A stretch of 64,000 nt of DNA from Mesorhizobium sp. M00.F.Ca.ET.216.01.1.1 (GCF_004010325.2 NZ_SADR02000002.1:186001-250000); one strand, 5' to 3'. Shown: positions 1 through 8,603, numbered from the stretch's first letter. Numbers and translations are program-made. The notes: a model not told the origin generated them from the letters alone.

Positions 1-1781
1 ATCTGATGGAGAAGGCCGGCGTGCCGGTTGTGCCGGGTTACCATGGCGAGGCGCAGGAGATCGTGCTGCTCGCCTCCAAGGCGCGCGAGATCGGTTATCC
101 CGTCCTGATCAAGGCGCGCGCCGGCGGCGGCGGCAAGGGCATGCGGCGCGTCGAACATCCCGACGATTTTTCGGAAGCGCTGTCGGGCGCGCGGCGCGAG
201 GCCAAGGCTGCCTTCGGCGACGACCATGTGCTGGTCGAGAAATATATCGAAAAGCCGCGCCATATCGAATGCCAAGTCTTCGGCGACAATTTCGGCAACG
301 CCGTGCATCTTTTCGAACGCGACTGCTCGGCGCAGCGCCGCCACCAGAAGGTGATCGAGGAGGCGCCCGCCCCCGGCATGACGCCGGAACTGCGCGAGGC
401 GATGACGGAAGCGGCGGTGAAGGCCGCCAAGGCGATCGCCTATTCCGGCGCCGGCACAATCGAGTTCATCGTCGATGCCTCTCAGGGGCTGCAGGCCGAC
501 CGCTTCTGGTTCATGGAAATGAACACCCGCCTGCAGGTCGAGCATCCGGTGACCGAAATGGTCACCGGCATCGACCTGGTCGAGTGGCAGCTCAGGGTGG
601 CGGCCGGCGAAAGGCTGCCGAAGACGCAGAACGAGATCGAGCTTTCTGGCCACGCCTTCGAGGCGCGCATCTACGCCGAGGATGCGGCAAGAGGCTTCCT
701 GCCGGCGACCGGAACGCTGCACCATCTGAAATTTCCCAAAGCCGCGCCCGAAGGCGCCACCATGCGCATCGAAACCGGCGTGCGGGCCGGGGATGCGATC
801 TCGCCCTGCTACGATCCGATGATCGCCAAGTTGGTGGTCCACGGCAAGGACAGGCAGGCAGCGCTGGATGCGCTCGGCGCGGCACTTTCGCAAACCGAGA
901 TCGCCGGCTCGACCGTCAACACTGCCTTTCTCGCCGCCCTTGCCGCTGACGCGGATTTTGCGGCCGGCGATATTGATACCGGGCTGATCGGCAGGCATCA
1001 GCAGGCGCTGACCGCTGTTCCGCCGCCGAGCCGAGAAATCATTGCCACAGCCGCACTTGCGGCGTCGGGCGCCGACCACTTGCCGCCGTCGGAGGACCCG
1101 TGGTCATCGCTCGCCGGCTATGCGCACTTCCACCCCATGGCGCGACGCACGCGGCTGCGTCACGACGAGGAGGAGATCGTCGCGCGGGTTTTGGTAGGAC
1201 CGGACCGGCGGTTCGAAGTGACGCTGGACGAGCCGGCGGACGCGGCTCAATCACGTGAGCCAGACGCTGCCCTCGACCCTGACGTGTTCCTAGGCGAGCC
1301 ACTTGTCCCACCCGTCCTTCGGCCCCCCATGACAGACTGGGAGTGGGGGACGCCAGCGTCCCCGCAGTCTCCCCTCGCCCCGTCCTTTACGGGGAGAAGG
1401 TTCCGGCAGGGTGACGAGGGGCAGCGCCCTCGCACTGCCCGCTGGCCCGGCCACGTCACCGTGTTCGAAGGCGCCATCGGCTATATCTTCGCCGTGCCCG
1501 ACCCACTGGTGCGAGCCGACGAGGCCGCTGCCGCTTTCGACAGCCTGCGGGCGCCGATGCCGGGCCTGGTCAAGCTGGTGCGCGTGGCAACGGGCGATGT
1601 GGTGACCAAGGGCCAGCCGCTGCTGGTCCTGGAAGCGATGAAGATGGAACATACGATTTCCGCTACCCATGACGGAGTGATCGCCGAGATCGCTGCGGAA
1701 GGCGCGCAAGTCACCGACGGGACGGTGCTGGTGCGCTTTGCCGAGGAAGCTCACACCGCTATGCCGGTGTCCGCCGGGTGA
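1..1781 (+). CDS. mccA: 3-methylcrotonyl-CoA carboxylase biotin-containing (alpha) subunit, 5' partial
   Basis: The open frame enters from outside the window; the first full codon is at 3, so roughly the first 120-130 residues are missing. The visible 592 residues hold the ATP-grasp biotin carboxylase part (glycine-rich GGGGKGM loop near 124-150, and MNTRLQVEHPVTE near 520-558). A linker follows, then a C-terminal biotinyl domain with EAMKMEH, the biotinylated Lys codon being at about 1641. The EAMKMEHTI form fits the leucine-degradation enzyme better than propionyl-CoA carboxylase (usually AMKMEN). The enzyme carboxylates 3-methylcrotonyl-CoA together with a beta subunit not seen here. Oddity: between about 1260 and 1440 the protein carries a low-complexity Pro/Arg stretch encoded by an intergenic-type palindromic repeat, in frame. 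The alternative is another acyl-CoA carboxylase alpha subunit. Confidence 0.88.
   Translation, partial: LMEKAGVPVVPGYHGEAQEIVLLASKAREIGYPVLIKARAGGGGKGMRRVEHPDDFSEALSGARREAKAAFGDDHVLVEKYIEKPRHIECQVFGDNFGNAVHLFERDCSAQRRHQKVIEEAPAPGMTPELREAMTEAAVKAAKAIAYSGAGTIEFIVDASQGLQADRFWFMEMNTRLQVEHPVTEMVTGIDLVEWQLRVAAGERLPKTQNEIELSGHAFEARIYAEDAARGFLPATGTLHHLKFPKAAPEGATMRIETGVRAGDAISPCYDPMIAKLVVHGKDRQAALDALGAALSQTEIAGSTVNTAFLAALAADADFAAGDIDTGLIGRHQQALTAVPPPSREIIATAALAASGADHLPPSEDPWSSLAGYAHFHPMARRTRLRHDEEEIVARVLVGPDRRFEVTLDEPADAAQSREPDAALDPDVFLGEPLVPPVLRPPMTDWEWGTPASPQSPLAPSFTGRRFRQGDEGQRPRTARWPGHVTVFEGAIGYIFAVPDPLVRADEAAAAFDSLRAPMPGLVKLVRVATGDVVTKGQPLLVLEAMKMEHTISATHDGVIAEIAAEGAQVTDGTVLVRFAEEAHTAMPVSAG
1369..1423. 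repeat. palindromic intergenic-type repeat translated within mccA
   Basis: Nested inverted repeats sit inside the coding frame. CCCCGT at 1378-1383 pairs with ACGGGG at 1389-1394, and CCCCTCG at 1371-1377 pairs with CGAGGGG at 1415-1421. Just upstream GGGGACGC at 1346-1353 pairs with GCGTCCCC at 1356-1363. The wording resembles the TCTCCCC/GGGGAGA repeat found between genes elsewhere in the window (19168-19191, degenerate at 12172-12198). The full inserted segment is probably larger, about 1260-1440. Confidence 0.7.
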
Positions 1782-1896
1782 AGGCGCGCCACGAGAATGC
1801 ATGACCCGAAATGAAAATGGCCGGGGACATTACGGCCATCGTAGTGTTAGGGAGCGCCGCGTCCAATTGGGCACGCGGCGCTGGCGACGGCAGCCA

Positions 1897-3018
1897 TTAC
1901 GGCTTGATCGGCGCGTATTTGCCGTCGTGCCACTGGTTGATGTCGTAGCTGGCGTTCTTGAGGTCGCCCTTCTCGTCGAAGACGACATCGCCGACGACGG
2001 TGCTGAATGACTGGCCGTTCTTCAGCGCTTCGGCGACCTTGGCCGGATCGTCGCTTCCGGCGCGCTTGATGCCTTCGGCGAAAGCCTGGATCACGGCATA
2101 GGAGAACAGCGTGAAGCCCTCGGGCACGAAGCCGCCTGCTTTGATCTTGGCGACAGCTTCCTTGGCTTCGGGCTTCGCCTGCGGATCCGACGGGAAGACG
2201 AACATGGTGCCCTCGCCGGCCGGGCCGGCAACCTGCCAGAATTCTGGCGAGGCGATCGAGTCCGGCATGATCAGTTGGAACTTGACGCTCTGCTCCGCCG
2301 ACTGGCGCAGGATGAGGCCGGCTTCGGGGTGATAGCCGCCGAAATAGACCACATCGGCCTTCAGGTCCTTCAGCTTGGTGACGAGAGCTGAATAGTCCTT
2401 TTCGCCGGCATTGATGCCTTCATAATCCACCTCTTTGAGGCCGCCGGCGTTCATCGTTGCCTTGACGGCATCGGCGGCGCCCTGGCCGTAAGCGCTCTTG
2501 TCATGCAGGATGACGATATTCTTGCCGGCATATTTCTTGGCAATCCACGGACCGATGAAGGCGCCCTGCGCATCGTCGCGCGTATAGAGGCGCATGATTG
2601 TCGGCCAGCCGGCCTTCGCGGCTGCGTCGGTCAGCGCCGGGTTGGAGGATGCCGGGCTCATCATCAGCGCGCCGGCTTCGGCATAAACGGCCGAGGCCGG
2701 AATGCTCGAGCCCGAGCAGGCATGGCCATCGATGAACATGACGCCATTGGCGACGATGCGATTGGCAACCGAAACCGCTTGCTTCGGATCGCACTGGTCG
2801 TCCTCGATGTCGAGCTTGATCTGGCGGCCTTCGACGCCGCCGGCTGCGTTGATCGCGTCGGCTGCAGCCTGGGCTCCTTGCTTGAACTGGTCGCCGATAT
2901 TGGCAAGCTGTCCGGTCATCGGTCCGACCACCGAAAAGGTGATGTCGTCGGCGAAGGCAACCGGCGCGCTCATCATCAGGCCCAGTGCGGCCGCGCCCAA
3001 AATACCTGATTTTTTCAT
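1897..3018 (-). CDS. Branched-chain amino-acid ABC transporter substrate-binding protein (LivK-like)
   Basis: A 373-residue periplasmic binding protein of the Leu/Ile/Val-binding family (type I fold). I chose ATG 3018 because it starts a clear signal peptide (MKKSGILGAAALGLMMSAP, cleavage near AFA-DD) and has a strong GGAGGAG ribosome site ten bases upstream (3029-3035); the frame extends 24 codons further without such a signal. The mature protein begins with the family hallmark ITFSVVGPMTGQLA and carries INAAGGVEGRQI, IVANGVMFIDGHACSGSSIPAS and a VYFGGYHPEAG segment. No permease or ATPase genes adjoin, so it is an orphan binding protein or serves a transporter elsewhere. It lies convergent with mccA, a leucine-breakdown gene, which fits a leucine-type ligand, but the ligand is inferred. 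Confidence 0.88.
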   Translation of the reverse strand: MKKSGILGAAALGLMMSAPVAFADDITFSVVGPMTGQLANIGDQFKQGAQAAADAINAAGGVEGRQIKLDIEDDQCDPKQAVSVANRIVANGVMFIDGHACSGSSIPASAVYAEAGALMMSPASSNPALTDAAAKAGWPTIMRLYTRDDAQGAFIGPWIAKKYAGKNIVILHDKSAYGQGAADAVKATMNAGGLKEVDYEGINAGEKDYSALVTKLKDLKADVVYFGGYHPEAGLILRQSAEQSVKFQLIMPDSIASPEFWQVAGPAGEGTMFVFPSDPQAKPEAKEAVAKIKAGGFVPEGFTLFSYAVIQAFAEGIKRAGSDDPAKVAEALKNGQSFSTVVGDVVFDEKGDLKNASYDINQWHDGKYAPIKP

Positions 3019-3124
3019 CGTGATATTACTCCTCCACTCACGCGCGGCCGCTCCGGCCGCGCTTCTTCCAGAGAGGCCGGACAATTTCATCGTTCACCTG
3101 ACATGTCTTGGCGCATCGCCGGCA

Positions 3125-3222
3125 CTCGATTGGGCCTGCAATGTATCATCAGCCAGCCACGGCCTGAAAGCCAAAAGCCGCGCCGGCCTTGTCCCGGCCA
3201 GTCGCGGCTTTTGCCAATCGAG
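3125..3222. repeat. Nested inverted repeat / hairpin structure
   Basis: The 393-base gap between the binding-protein gene and the Sel1-like gene holds a structured element. Inner arms AAAAGCCGCG (3173-3182) and CGCGGCTTTT (3203-3212) pair perfectly around a GGCC/GGCC core. Outer arms CTCGATTGG (3125-3133) and CCAATCGAG (3214-3222) also pair. The inner hairpin could act as a terminator in either direction. The outer arms suggest a larger RNA or a palindromic element. Further right, CCGTCTT..CGCGGCCTTG occurs twice (3323-3341 and 3357-3375). Confidence 0.6.
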
Positions 3223-3411
3223 CTTCCCTGAACGCCCCGCGCCCGAAACCCGCTCGCTTCCCTGTCCGTCGCGCGGCTTAGCCCATTTTCAGCCAGCTGC
3301 GTTCTTGGTCTTGGTCGTCCAGCCGTCTTGTCGCGGCCTTGTCCTTGCCGGGCCGACCGTCTTCCCGCGGCCTTGACCCGAAGCGTTCCTACCCCACGGA
3401 GCTCGATGAAC

Positions 3412-3678
3412 TCAGTGCATCGTCATCCATTCGCGTGCTTCGCGCAGCGCCCTGGCGATCTCGACCTTAGACATGGCGGCCGACAGTTCCGAGCGCAGTT
3501 CCGCGGCGCGGACCGAGCCCTTGATGGCAGCGATGTTGAACCATTTGTGGGCGGCGACGACGTCGGTCTCGCAATCGCGGCCGGTCGCATACATCATGCC
3601 CAGTTCGAAAAGAATGTCGGCCTGGGCAGTTGCCCCCATGGCGCCGAAGCCGGCCTCAAGCATTTCAAAACGTGCCAT
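3412..3678 (-). CDS. Small Sel1-repeat-like protein
   Basis: An 88-residue protein with no signal peptide. Residues about 20-55 (ILFELGMMYATGRDCETDVV followed by AAHKWFNIAA) match a single Sel1/TPR-like helical repeat, with the characteristic LG.MY..G and A..WF..AA pattern; the rest is helical and charged. Sel1 repeats mediate protein-protein contacts, so an adaptor role is possible but unproven. The gene stands alone between two long intergenic gaps. The start ATG at 3678 is the only one in frame; the upstream region (3679-3960) is AT-rich and probably carries its promoter. Confidence 0.75.
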   Translation of the reverse strand: MARFEMLEAGFGAMGATAQADILFELGMMYATGRDCETDVVAAHKWFNIAAIKGSVRAAELRSELSAAMSKVEIARALREAREWMTMH

Positions 3679-4132
3679 TTCAATCCCCTGTTCTGGCCCT
3701 GTCTGGCTCCCGAGAGCTGCCTCTGTCCCTCGGTATTCCTTTGGGGGAGCCGCTCTTTCGATGCTTTCGAGAATGCCGTGCAGCCTTGAATCCGTCGTTA
3801 AATGGCGTGCTTAATTTGAGGAAAACAAAGCTAAAACAAGAGGTAAACGCGGAAATTCATTAAGGATACAAAGCCAGCAATTGCGCCGGTTTGCGCCAAA
3901 TTTGACGAAAATTTGCGAGCCGCGGATCAAGACTCCGCTAACCACAGAAACCAATGGCCTTGTCGCGATCGTTTCATTTCCTCGCTGCCATGCGGGCTCA
4001 GGGCAGCCGGAAAATCCTGAAAGCTTCCGTGGCGGCACCGCTTTTGTTTTGCGGGGAGCTGGATTAGCTTACGTTTGCGTAAGGGGCAGACAGGCGGGAC
4101 GAACCCGGAGACCCGCAGGGAGGAGGACAGAC
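3679..4132. other. Intergenic region, AT-rich in its middle
   Basis: About 450 bases without a convincing gene separate two divergent genes. Positions about 3795-3960 are much richer in A and T than the neighbourhood and contain near-repeats of AAATTTG (around 3898 and 3910). This probably holds promoters for both flanking genes. I recognise no specific operator. Confidence 0.5.
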
Positions 4133-4477
4133 ATGTTTCGAAAGATGAGCTTGGCCCTCGCGGCCACATTGATCATGGCCGGCGCGGCATGGGCCGATCC
4201 AATCGAAGGCGACTGGAAGACGCAGGCCGGCTCGACCGCTGCGATCGCGGGCGGCGGCGGTGCATTTTCCATCACGCTCAAATCTGGCAAATATACTGGC
4301 AAGCGCATCGGCTCGTTCAAGGTGGCCGGTGACAACAAATACACCGGCACCATAACCGACCCGGACACCGATAAGACCTATTCAGGCAAGGCCTCGGTCT
4401 CAGGCGCCTCGCTCAAGATGAGCGGCTGCGTGTTCGGCGGGCTGATCTGCAAGAGCCAGACCTGGCACAAGCTCTGA
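4133..4477 (+). CDS. Secreted DUF2147-like small protein
   Basis: A 114-residue exported protein. ATG 4133 has an AGGAGG site at 4121-4126 with good spacing and opens a signal peptide (MFRKMSLALAATLIMAGAAWA, cleavage before DPIEGDW). The mature part IEGDWKTQAG...YTGKRIG...YSGKASVSG..LKMSGCVFGGLICKSQTW resembles the DUF2147 family, which typically has a W-rich start and a G-C-x-G-GL-C-x-sQ-W ending. The two cysteines near the end could form a disulphide in the periplasm. Function unknown. It is a single gene followed by a good intrinsic terminator. Confidence 0.78.
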   Translation: MFRKMSLALAATLIMAGAAWADPIEGDWKTQAGSTAAIAGGGGAFSITLKSGKYTGKRIGSFKVAGDNKYTGTITDPDTDKTYSGKASVSGASLKMSGCVFGGLICKSQTWHKL

Positions 4478-4498
4478 CCGCCCGCGTCCTGAGCAAGT

Positions 4499-4531
4499 AA
4501 AAACGGGGCCATTTGGCTCCGTTTTCTTTTT
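4499..4531 (+). terminator. Intrinsic terminator after the DUF2147-like gene
   Basis: AAAACGGGGCC (4500-4510) pairs with GGCTCCGTTTT (4515-4525) around a four-base loop, with one G-T wobble, followed by a T-rich run (TTTTCTTTTT to 4531). It starts about 22 bases after the stop codon at 4477. Confidence 0.85.
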
Positions 4532-4723
4532 CACCGACGACCTCGCGGCAAACGCCATGGCGCTTGCGTCGCTTGCGGCATCGAAACTCAAACGATGCGT
4601 TCCAGACACCGCCAATAAGCTGCAAACACCGTCAATCATTTTGAACCGCAGATGAACGCCGGCATCAGAGCCGGTTCAGTTGCGCTCAGGCATTCTCATG
4701 CGTGTTGAAGGAGACACCACGCA

Positions 4724-4876
4724 ATGCTCGCTCGCCGCTTCACCATCTTCTGCCTGCTGATGAGCCTGTTCGGCATGTTGTTTGCCGCCCTCGTCGCAGA
4801 AGCCGGCCGTCCGGCCCGCTCCTGGGACGTCGCCAATTCCTGCTGGTTCGGTTGCCCGAGCCATCTTCGCCACTGA
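4724..4876 (+). CDS. Small hypothetical membrane or secreted protein (50 aa)
   Basis: A short frame beginning MLARRFTIFCLLMSLFGMLF and ending WFGCPSHLRH. It has an Arg-rich start, a 20-residue hydrophobic stretch (signal peptide or membrane anchor) and a short polar tail with two cysteines. An AAGGAG-type ribosome site lies at about 4708-4713, though spacing is a little long. It is followed 34 bases later by another small protein of the same style, suggesting a two-gene unit. I do not recognise a family; coding status rests on the ribosome site, the hydrophobic pattern and codon use. Confidence 0.5.
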   Translation: MLARRFTIFCLLMSLFGMLFAALVAEAGRPARSWDVANSCWFGCPSHLRH

Positions 4877-4910
4877 ACCCGATAGAGACCTTTAGAGAAA
4901 AGCAAGAGTC

Positions 4911-5105
4911 ATGAACCGCATCGCCGACAACGCGCTCAAGATCCTTCGGCTTCTGCCGCGGGCGGCGCTCATCCTGATGCTTCTCGCCGCCCCGGTCCTG
5001 GCCGTGCCGGCGATGCGCGCCGATGCCGGCTCAACGATCGAAGCGCCGGCGCTGAAAAAGTCCGGCGTCGGCTTCGTGCTGCTGGTCAGCCTGCGGCGCG
5101 GCTAA
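4911..5105 (+). CDS. Small hypothetical exported protein (64 aa)
   Basis: A 64-residue protein whose residues about 10-32 (ILRLLPRAALILMLLAAPVL) form a signal peptide or anchor, followed by a short mature part ending in a hydrophobic GVGFVLLVSLRRG. It lies 34 bases after the preceding 50-residue frame. The site AGCAAGAG upstream of ATG 4911 is a weak ribosome site. No family is recognised. The bipolar pattern (hydrophobic segment, polar middle, hydrophobic tail with terminal Arg) might allow a hairpin in the membrane, which is speculative. Confidence 0.5.
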   Translation: MNRIADNALKILRLLPRAALILMLLAAPVLAVPAMRADAGSTIEAPALKKSGVGFVLLVSLRRG

Positions 5106-5211
5106 GCCAAGTTAACGCGGCAAAGACAGGCATAAGAAAAAACGACGCTTTGGCCGCATTCAAAACGGGCCTCCCCCTCCCATACGCACTTCCAAATCTA
5201 TATATTGGGGC

Positions 5212-6708
5212 ATGGAAAAACGAATCTACCCTCAAGCTATCGAATCGGTCGTCATGCCGGAGCCCTTTGGCCGGCAGAGCTTCGATGACGCAAAAAAGGC
5301 CGTCGCTGCATTGCAGGTGCTTTACGACCGCAACACCAAGTTCCTGCGCGACTCGTTTACGGCACTGGCCGCCGGCGGCGACAACAGCAAGCGCTACCGG
5401 GCCTTCTATCCGGAGATCGGCGTCACCACGAGCTCGTTCACCCAGATCGACTCGCGGCAGGCCTATGGCCACATGCCGACGCCGGGGCATTTTTCAACCA
5501 CCATCACCCAGCCCGCCCTTTTCGAAAATTATCTCACCCAACAGCTTCGCCTGATCATGCGCAATCACGGTGTGCCGGTCACGGTTTCGGAATCGACCAC
5601 GCCGATCCCGCTGCATTTTGCCTTCCTCGAAGGCACCCATGTCGACGGCTCCGCGGCCGAGCGCATCAAGCGGCCGATCCGCGACCTGTTCGATGTGCCG
5701 GACCTCGACGGCACCGATGACCAGATCGCCAACGGCACGTTCGAGGTTGGATTCGGCGAGCCAAGGCCGCTGGCGCCGTTCACGGCACAGCGCATCGACT
5801 ATTCGCTGCACCGCCTGTCGCACTACACGGCGACCACGCCGCAGCATTTCCAGAACTTCGTGCTGTTTACCAACTACCAGTTCTATATCGATGAGTTCGT
5901 CGCCCGCGCGCGCGAGCTGATGGCGAATGGCGGCGGCGGATATTTCGAATTCGTCGAGCCGGGAAACATCACCACCAGGCCCGGGGAAGGCATGCCTGGC
6001 GAGACCGCGCCGCGCCTGCCACAGATGCCGGCCTATCATTTGAAGAAGCCCAACCATGGCGGCATCACCATGGTCAACATCGGTATTGGTCCCTCCAACG
6101 CCAAGACGATCACCGACCATGTTGCCGTGCTCAGGCCGCACGCCTGGGTGATGCTCGGCCATTGCGCCGGCCTGCGCAACACCCAGGCGCTGGGCGACTA
6201 TGTGCTGGCGCATGCCTATGTCCGGGAAGACCATGTTCTCGACGACGACCTACCGGTCTGGGTGCCGGTCCCGCCATTGGCCGAGATCCAGGTGGCGCTG
6301 CAGGAAGCGGTCGCCGAAGTCACCGGGCTTTCCGGCTACGACCTCAAGCGCATCATGCGCACCGGCACCGTCGCCACCATCGACAACCGCAACTGGGAAC
6401 TGCGCGACCAGCGCGGGCCGGTGCAGCGGCTGTCGCAGTCGCGGGCGATCGCGCTCGACATGGAATCGGCGACGATCGCAGCCAATGGCTTTCGCTTCCG
6501 CGTGCCCTACGGCACGCTGCTCTGCGTCTCCGACAAGCCCTTGCATGGCGAATTGAAACTGCCCGGCATGGCGACCGAGTTCTACAAGCGGCAGGTTGCG
6601 CAGCACCTGACCATCGGCATCAGGGCGATGGAAAAGTTGGCCGAGATGCCGATGGAGCGGCTGCATTCGCGCAAGCTCAGAAGTTTCTCGGAGACGGCAT
6701 TCCAGTAG
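5212..6708 (+). CDS. amn: AMP nucleosidase
   Basis: A 498-residue enzyme that hydrolyses AMP to adenine and ribose 5-phosphate, part of purine salvage and adenylate balance. It matches the Amn family in length and in two-part layout: an N-terminal AMP nucleosidase domain (about residues 10-200, with YRAFYPEIG and STTITQPALFENYL) and a C-terminal nucleoside-phosphorylase-like domain with GGITMVNIGIGPSNAKTITDH, WVMLGHCAGLRNTQ.LGDYVLA and SRAIALDMESATIAANGFRF. The last contains the ribose-binding Met-Glu-Ser and catalytic Asp region typical of this fold. It is a single gene with start ATG 5212 in an AT-rich stretch. The call is secure. Confidence 0.95.
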   Translation: MEKRIYPQAIESVVMPEPFGRQSFDDAKKAVAALQVLYDRNTKFLRDSFTALAAGGDNSKRYRAFYPEIGVTTSSFTQIDSRQAYGHMPTPGHFSTTITQPALFENYLTQQLRLIMRNHGVPVTVSESTTPIPLHFAFLEGTHVDGSAAERIKRPIRDLFDVPDLDGTDDQIANGTFEVGFGEPRPLAPFTAQRIDYSLHRLSHYTATTPQHFQNFVLFTNYQFYIDEFVARARELMANGGGGYFEFVEPGNITTRPGEGMPGETAPRLPQMPAYHLKKPNHGGITMVNIGIGPSNAKTITDHVAVLRPHAWVMLGHCAGLRNTQALGDYVLAHAYVREDHVLDDDLPVWVPVPPLAEIQVALQEAVAEVTGLSGYDLKRIMRTGTVATIDNRNWELRDQRGPVQRLSQSRAIALDMESATIAANGFRFRVPYGTLLCVSDKPLHGELKLPGMATEFYKRQVAQHLTIGIRAMEKLAEMPMERLHSRKLRSFSETAFQ

Positions 6709-6831
6709 GACGGACAGGATCCACCAGTTTCGGCGAGGCATTTCGTCATCTTGATTGGGCCGCATTTCTGCCGATAAACATGCTTGAGACATCTTCGGCG
6801 GAATGATGCAAACCAAACCGATCATGGTCCA

Positions 6832-7869
6832 ATGGCACGTGCTCGAAGCATGACGGTTTCGGTGGCATTCTTCGCGATGATGGCGATTTCGGCCGCGCTG
6901 GTGGCCGGGTTTTTCGGAGCACTGCATCCGGCCTTCGATTCCTTCGCCCACTTCCGCGCCCATTTCGCCGTACTAATGGCGCTTTGCGCGTTGCCGCTGC
7001 TTGCCACCTCGTTTCGCCTGCAGGCAGCCGCGGCGCTTTTATTCGCGGTGGCTGCCTTTGCTACCACGTCGAACGAACTGCCATTTCCACGCCTGTGGCC
7101 GGTGCAGGCTGCCTATGAAGCCAAGCTCGGCGACCAGGCGGTCTACCGCCTGCTGCAGATGAATCTCAGGTTCAACAATCCGACGCCTGAAAAGGTGCTG
7201 TCGCTGATCGGCCGGACCCAGCCTGACGTGATCACCCTCGATGAGGTGTCCGGGATGTGGACGGAAAAGCTTGGTCTTCTGTCCAGCGCTTATCCCTACC
7301 GCATCCTCTGCCCTTACCCCAATGGCGTATTCGGCGTCGCACTGCTCTCCAGGCGGCCGTTTGCCGCCGGCACCGAGCCGCGCTGCGATCCGCGCGGTGC
7401 GATGGCGATCGCGACCGTCGATTTTGGCGGAACCGGCGTCGATGTCGCCGCCATCCACCTCAGCTGGCCATGGCCGTTCGAGCAGTCGTGGCAGATCGGC
7501 GAATTGGCAGAGCCGCTGACCTCGCTCGGCGAGACGGCGATCATGGCGGGCGATTGCAATGCGGTGCCTTGGAGTGCCGCCATCCGGCGCGTTGCATCCC
7601 TCGGTGGGCTGACGGTGATGCCGTCGGCCGGGCCGACCTGGCTCCATCTCAAGCTGCCGGATTTCCTGCGCTTCGCGGGGCTGCCGATCGATCAGGTCTT
7701 CAGCAAGGGCGCGATCCTCATCCATTCCGCGTCAAAGCTGGAGAGCACCGGCTCGGACCATTTGCCAGTGATGGTGGAATTCTCGCTGAGGCCAGAGGCG
7801 CCAAAGCCAGTCGACGAGCGCGAAACCGCGACCGCCTCTGTCGTCCAGCCCGGCAAGGCGCGAAGCTAG
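6832..7869 (+). CDS. Membrane-anchored endonuclease/exonuclease/phosphatase (EEP) family protein
   Basis: A protein of about 345 residues with two or three N-terminal hydrophobic segments (about residues 8-85), then an EEP domain: LLQMNLRFNN (Asn/metal motif), VITLDEVSG (catalytic Glu), AAIHLSWPWPF, IMAGDCNAVPWS (GD.N motif) and a closing GSDHLPVMVEF. Family members cleave phosphodiesters in nucleic acids, inositol phosphates or sphingomyelin; the substrate cannot be told from sequence. The start is uncertain (ATG 6832, or 6850 nearer the first hydrophobic segment); neither has a strong ribosome site. It converges on the DUF922 gene and their stop codons overlap within one CTAG at 7866-7869. 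Confidence 0.85.
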   Translation: MARARSMTVSVAFFAMMAISAALVAGFFGALHPAFDSFAHFRAHFAVLMALCALPLLATSFRLQAAAALLFAVAAFATTSNELPFPRLWPVQAAYEAKLGDQAVYRLLQMNLRFNNPTPEKVLSLIGRTQPDVITLDEVSGMWTEKLGLLSSAYPYRILCPYPNGVFGVALLSRRPFAAGTEPRCDPRGAMAIATVDFGGTGVDVAAIHLSWPWPFEQSWQIGELAEPLTSLGETAIMAGDCNAVPWSAAIRRVASLGGLTVMPSAGPTWLHLKLPDFLRFAGLPIDQVFSKGAILIHSASKLESTGSDHLPVMVEFSLRPEAPKPVDERETATASVVQPGKARS

Positions 7870-8468
7870 TTTCTGCCCACCAAGGCCGCGATAAGGTGCT
7901 CGACATGGCCGCCGGCACTGTGCTGGCGCGCGTCGAAAGCGTTCTGCTTAGCCTCGTATGCGGCATAGGTAGCCCCGATACGCCGCCACGCCTCGCGACG
8001 TGTCTTATTGCATCGCGGGTCGTCGGCAAATTGCAGGCCCCGAACCGATCTCTCGCTGGCCCGCATCATCTCCCTGGCGATGCGGCCATGGGTCTCTTCA
8101 TGGGCGCGGACGCCGGCAAAAAACCGCTTCCAGCGCTTCTGCAGCGCCGGCGTGGTGGCCGAAGTAGCATGGGGATATATGTAGAAGAGGTTGATCGTGC
8201 CATTGGCCCGCCGCAAGCGGCAGACGCCGTTGTCCTGGCTGGTGTCAAAGTCCCAATCCGAGGTGTAGCCTGTCTGCGCAATGGCGTGCGTCATGAAGCC
8301 ATGCTTCGGCCCCTTGCGGTCCATGGCCTCGATCAGGGCTGCGCCCGTGGTTCCGGTGATATCGTAAGTCCGCGTCTTGACCAGCACCTTGGTGCCGGCA
8401 GAGGCCGCCGAAGCGACGCCGCACAAGGCGCCTATCGCCACAAGGCTCGTCAGAACTGCAAGGCGCAT
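7866..8468 (-). CDS. Secreted DUF922 predicted Zn-dependent protease
   Basis: A 200-residue exported protein. ATG 8468 has a GGAGA ribosome site and starts a signal peptide (MRLAVLTSLVAIGALCGVAS, cleavage near ASA). The mature part has the DUF922 pattern: TYDITGTTGAALIEAMDRKG near the start, a C.L.....NLFYIYP strand region, and HEETHG near two-thirds, an HExxH zinc-protease signature. A later DDPRCNKT cysteine could pair with the C of VCRLRR. The role is inferred as a periplasmic metalloprotease; activity is unproven for the family. It lies downstream of ETF-QO on the same strand, 135 bases away. Confidence 0.85.
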   Translation of the reverse strand: MRLAVLTSLVAIGALCGVASAASAGTKVLVKTRTYDITGTTGAALIEAMDRKGPKHGFMTHAIAQTGYTSDWDFDTSQDNGVCRLRRANGTINLFYIYPHATSATTPALQKRWKRFFAGVRAHEETHGRIAREMMRASERSVRGLQFADDPRCNKTRREAWRRIGATYAAYEAKQNAFDARQHSAGGHVEHLIAALVGRN

Positions 8469-8603
8469 GGTTGTGTCTCCATATCGCTTGAGCAAGGAAA
8501 CATAAGCGCGCGGCAGTTTCAACAGTTCTATCTTCACATGTTCTAACGGACCGGACTTCGGCATTCGTTTGAGCTGCGGTAGAGGCGACCCGTGCGTGAG
8601 GCT

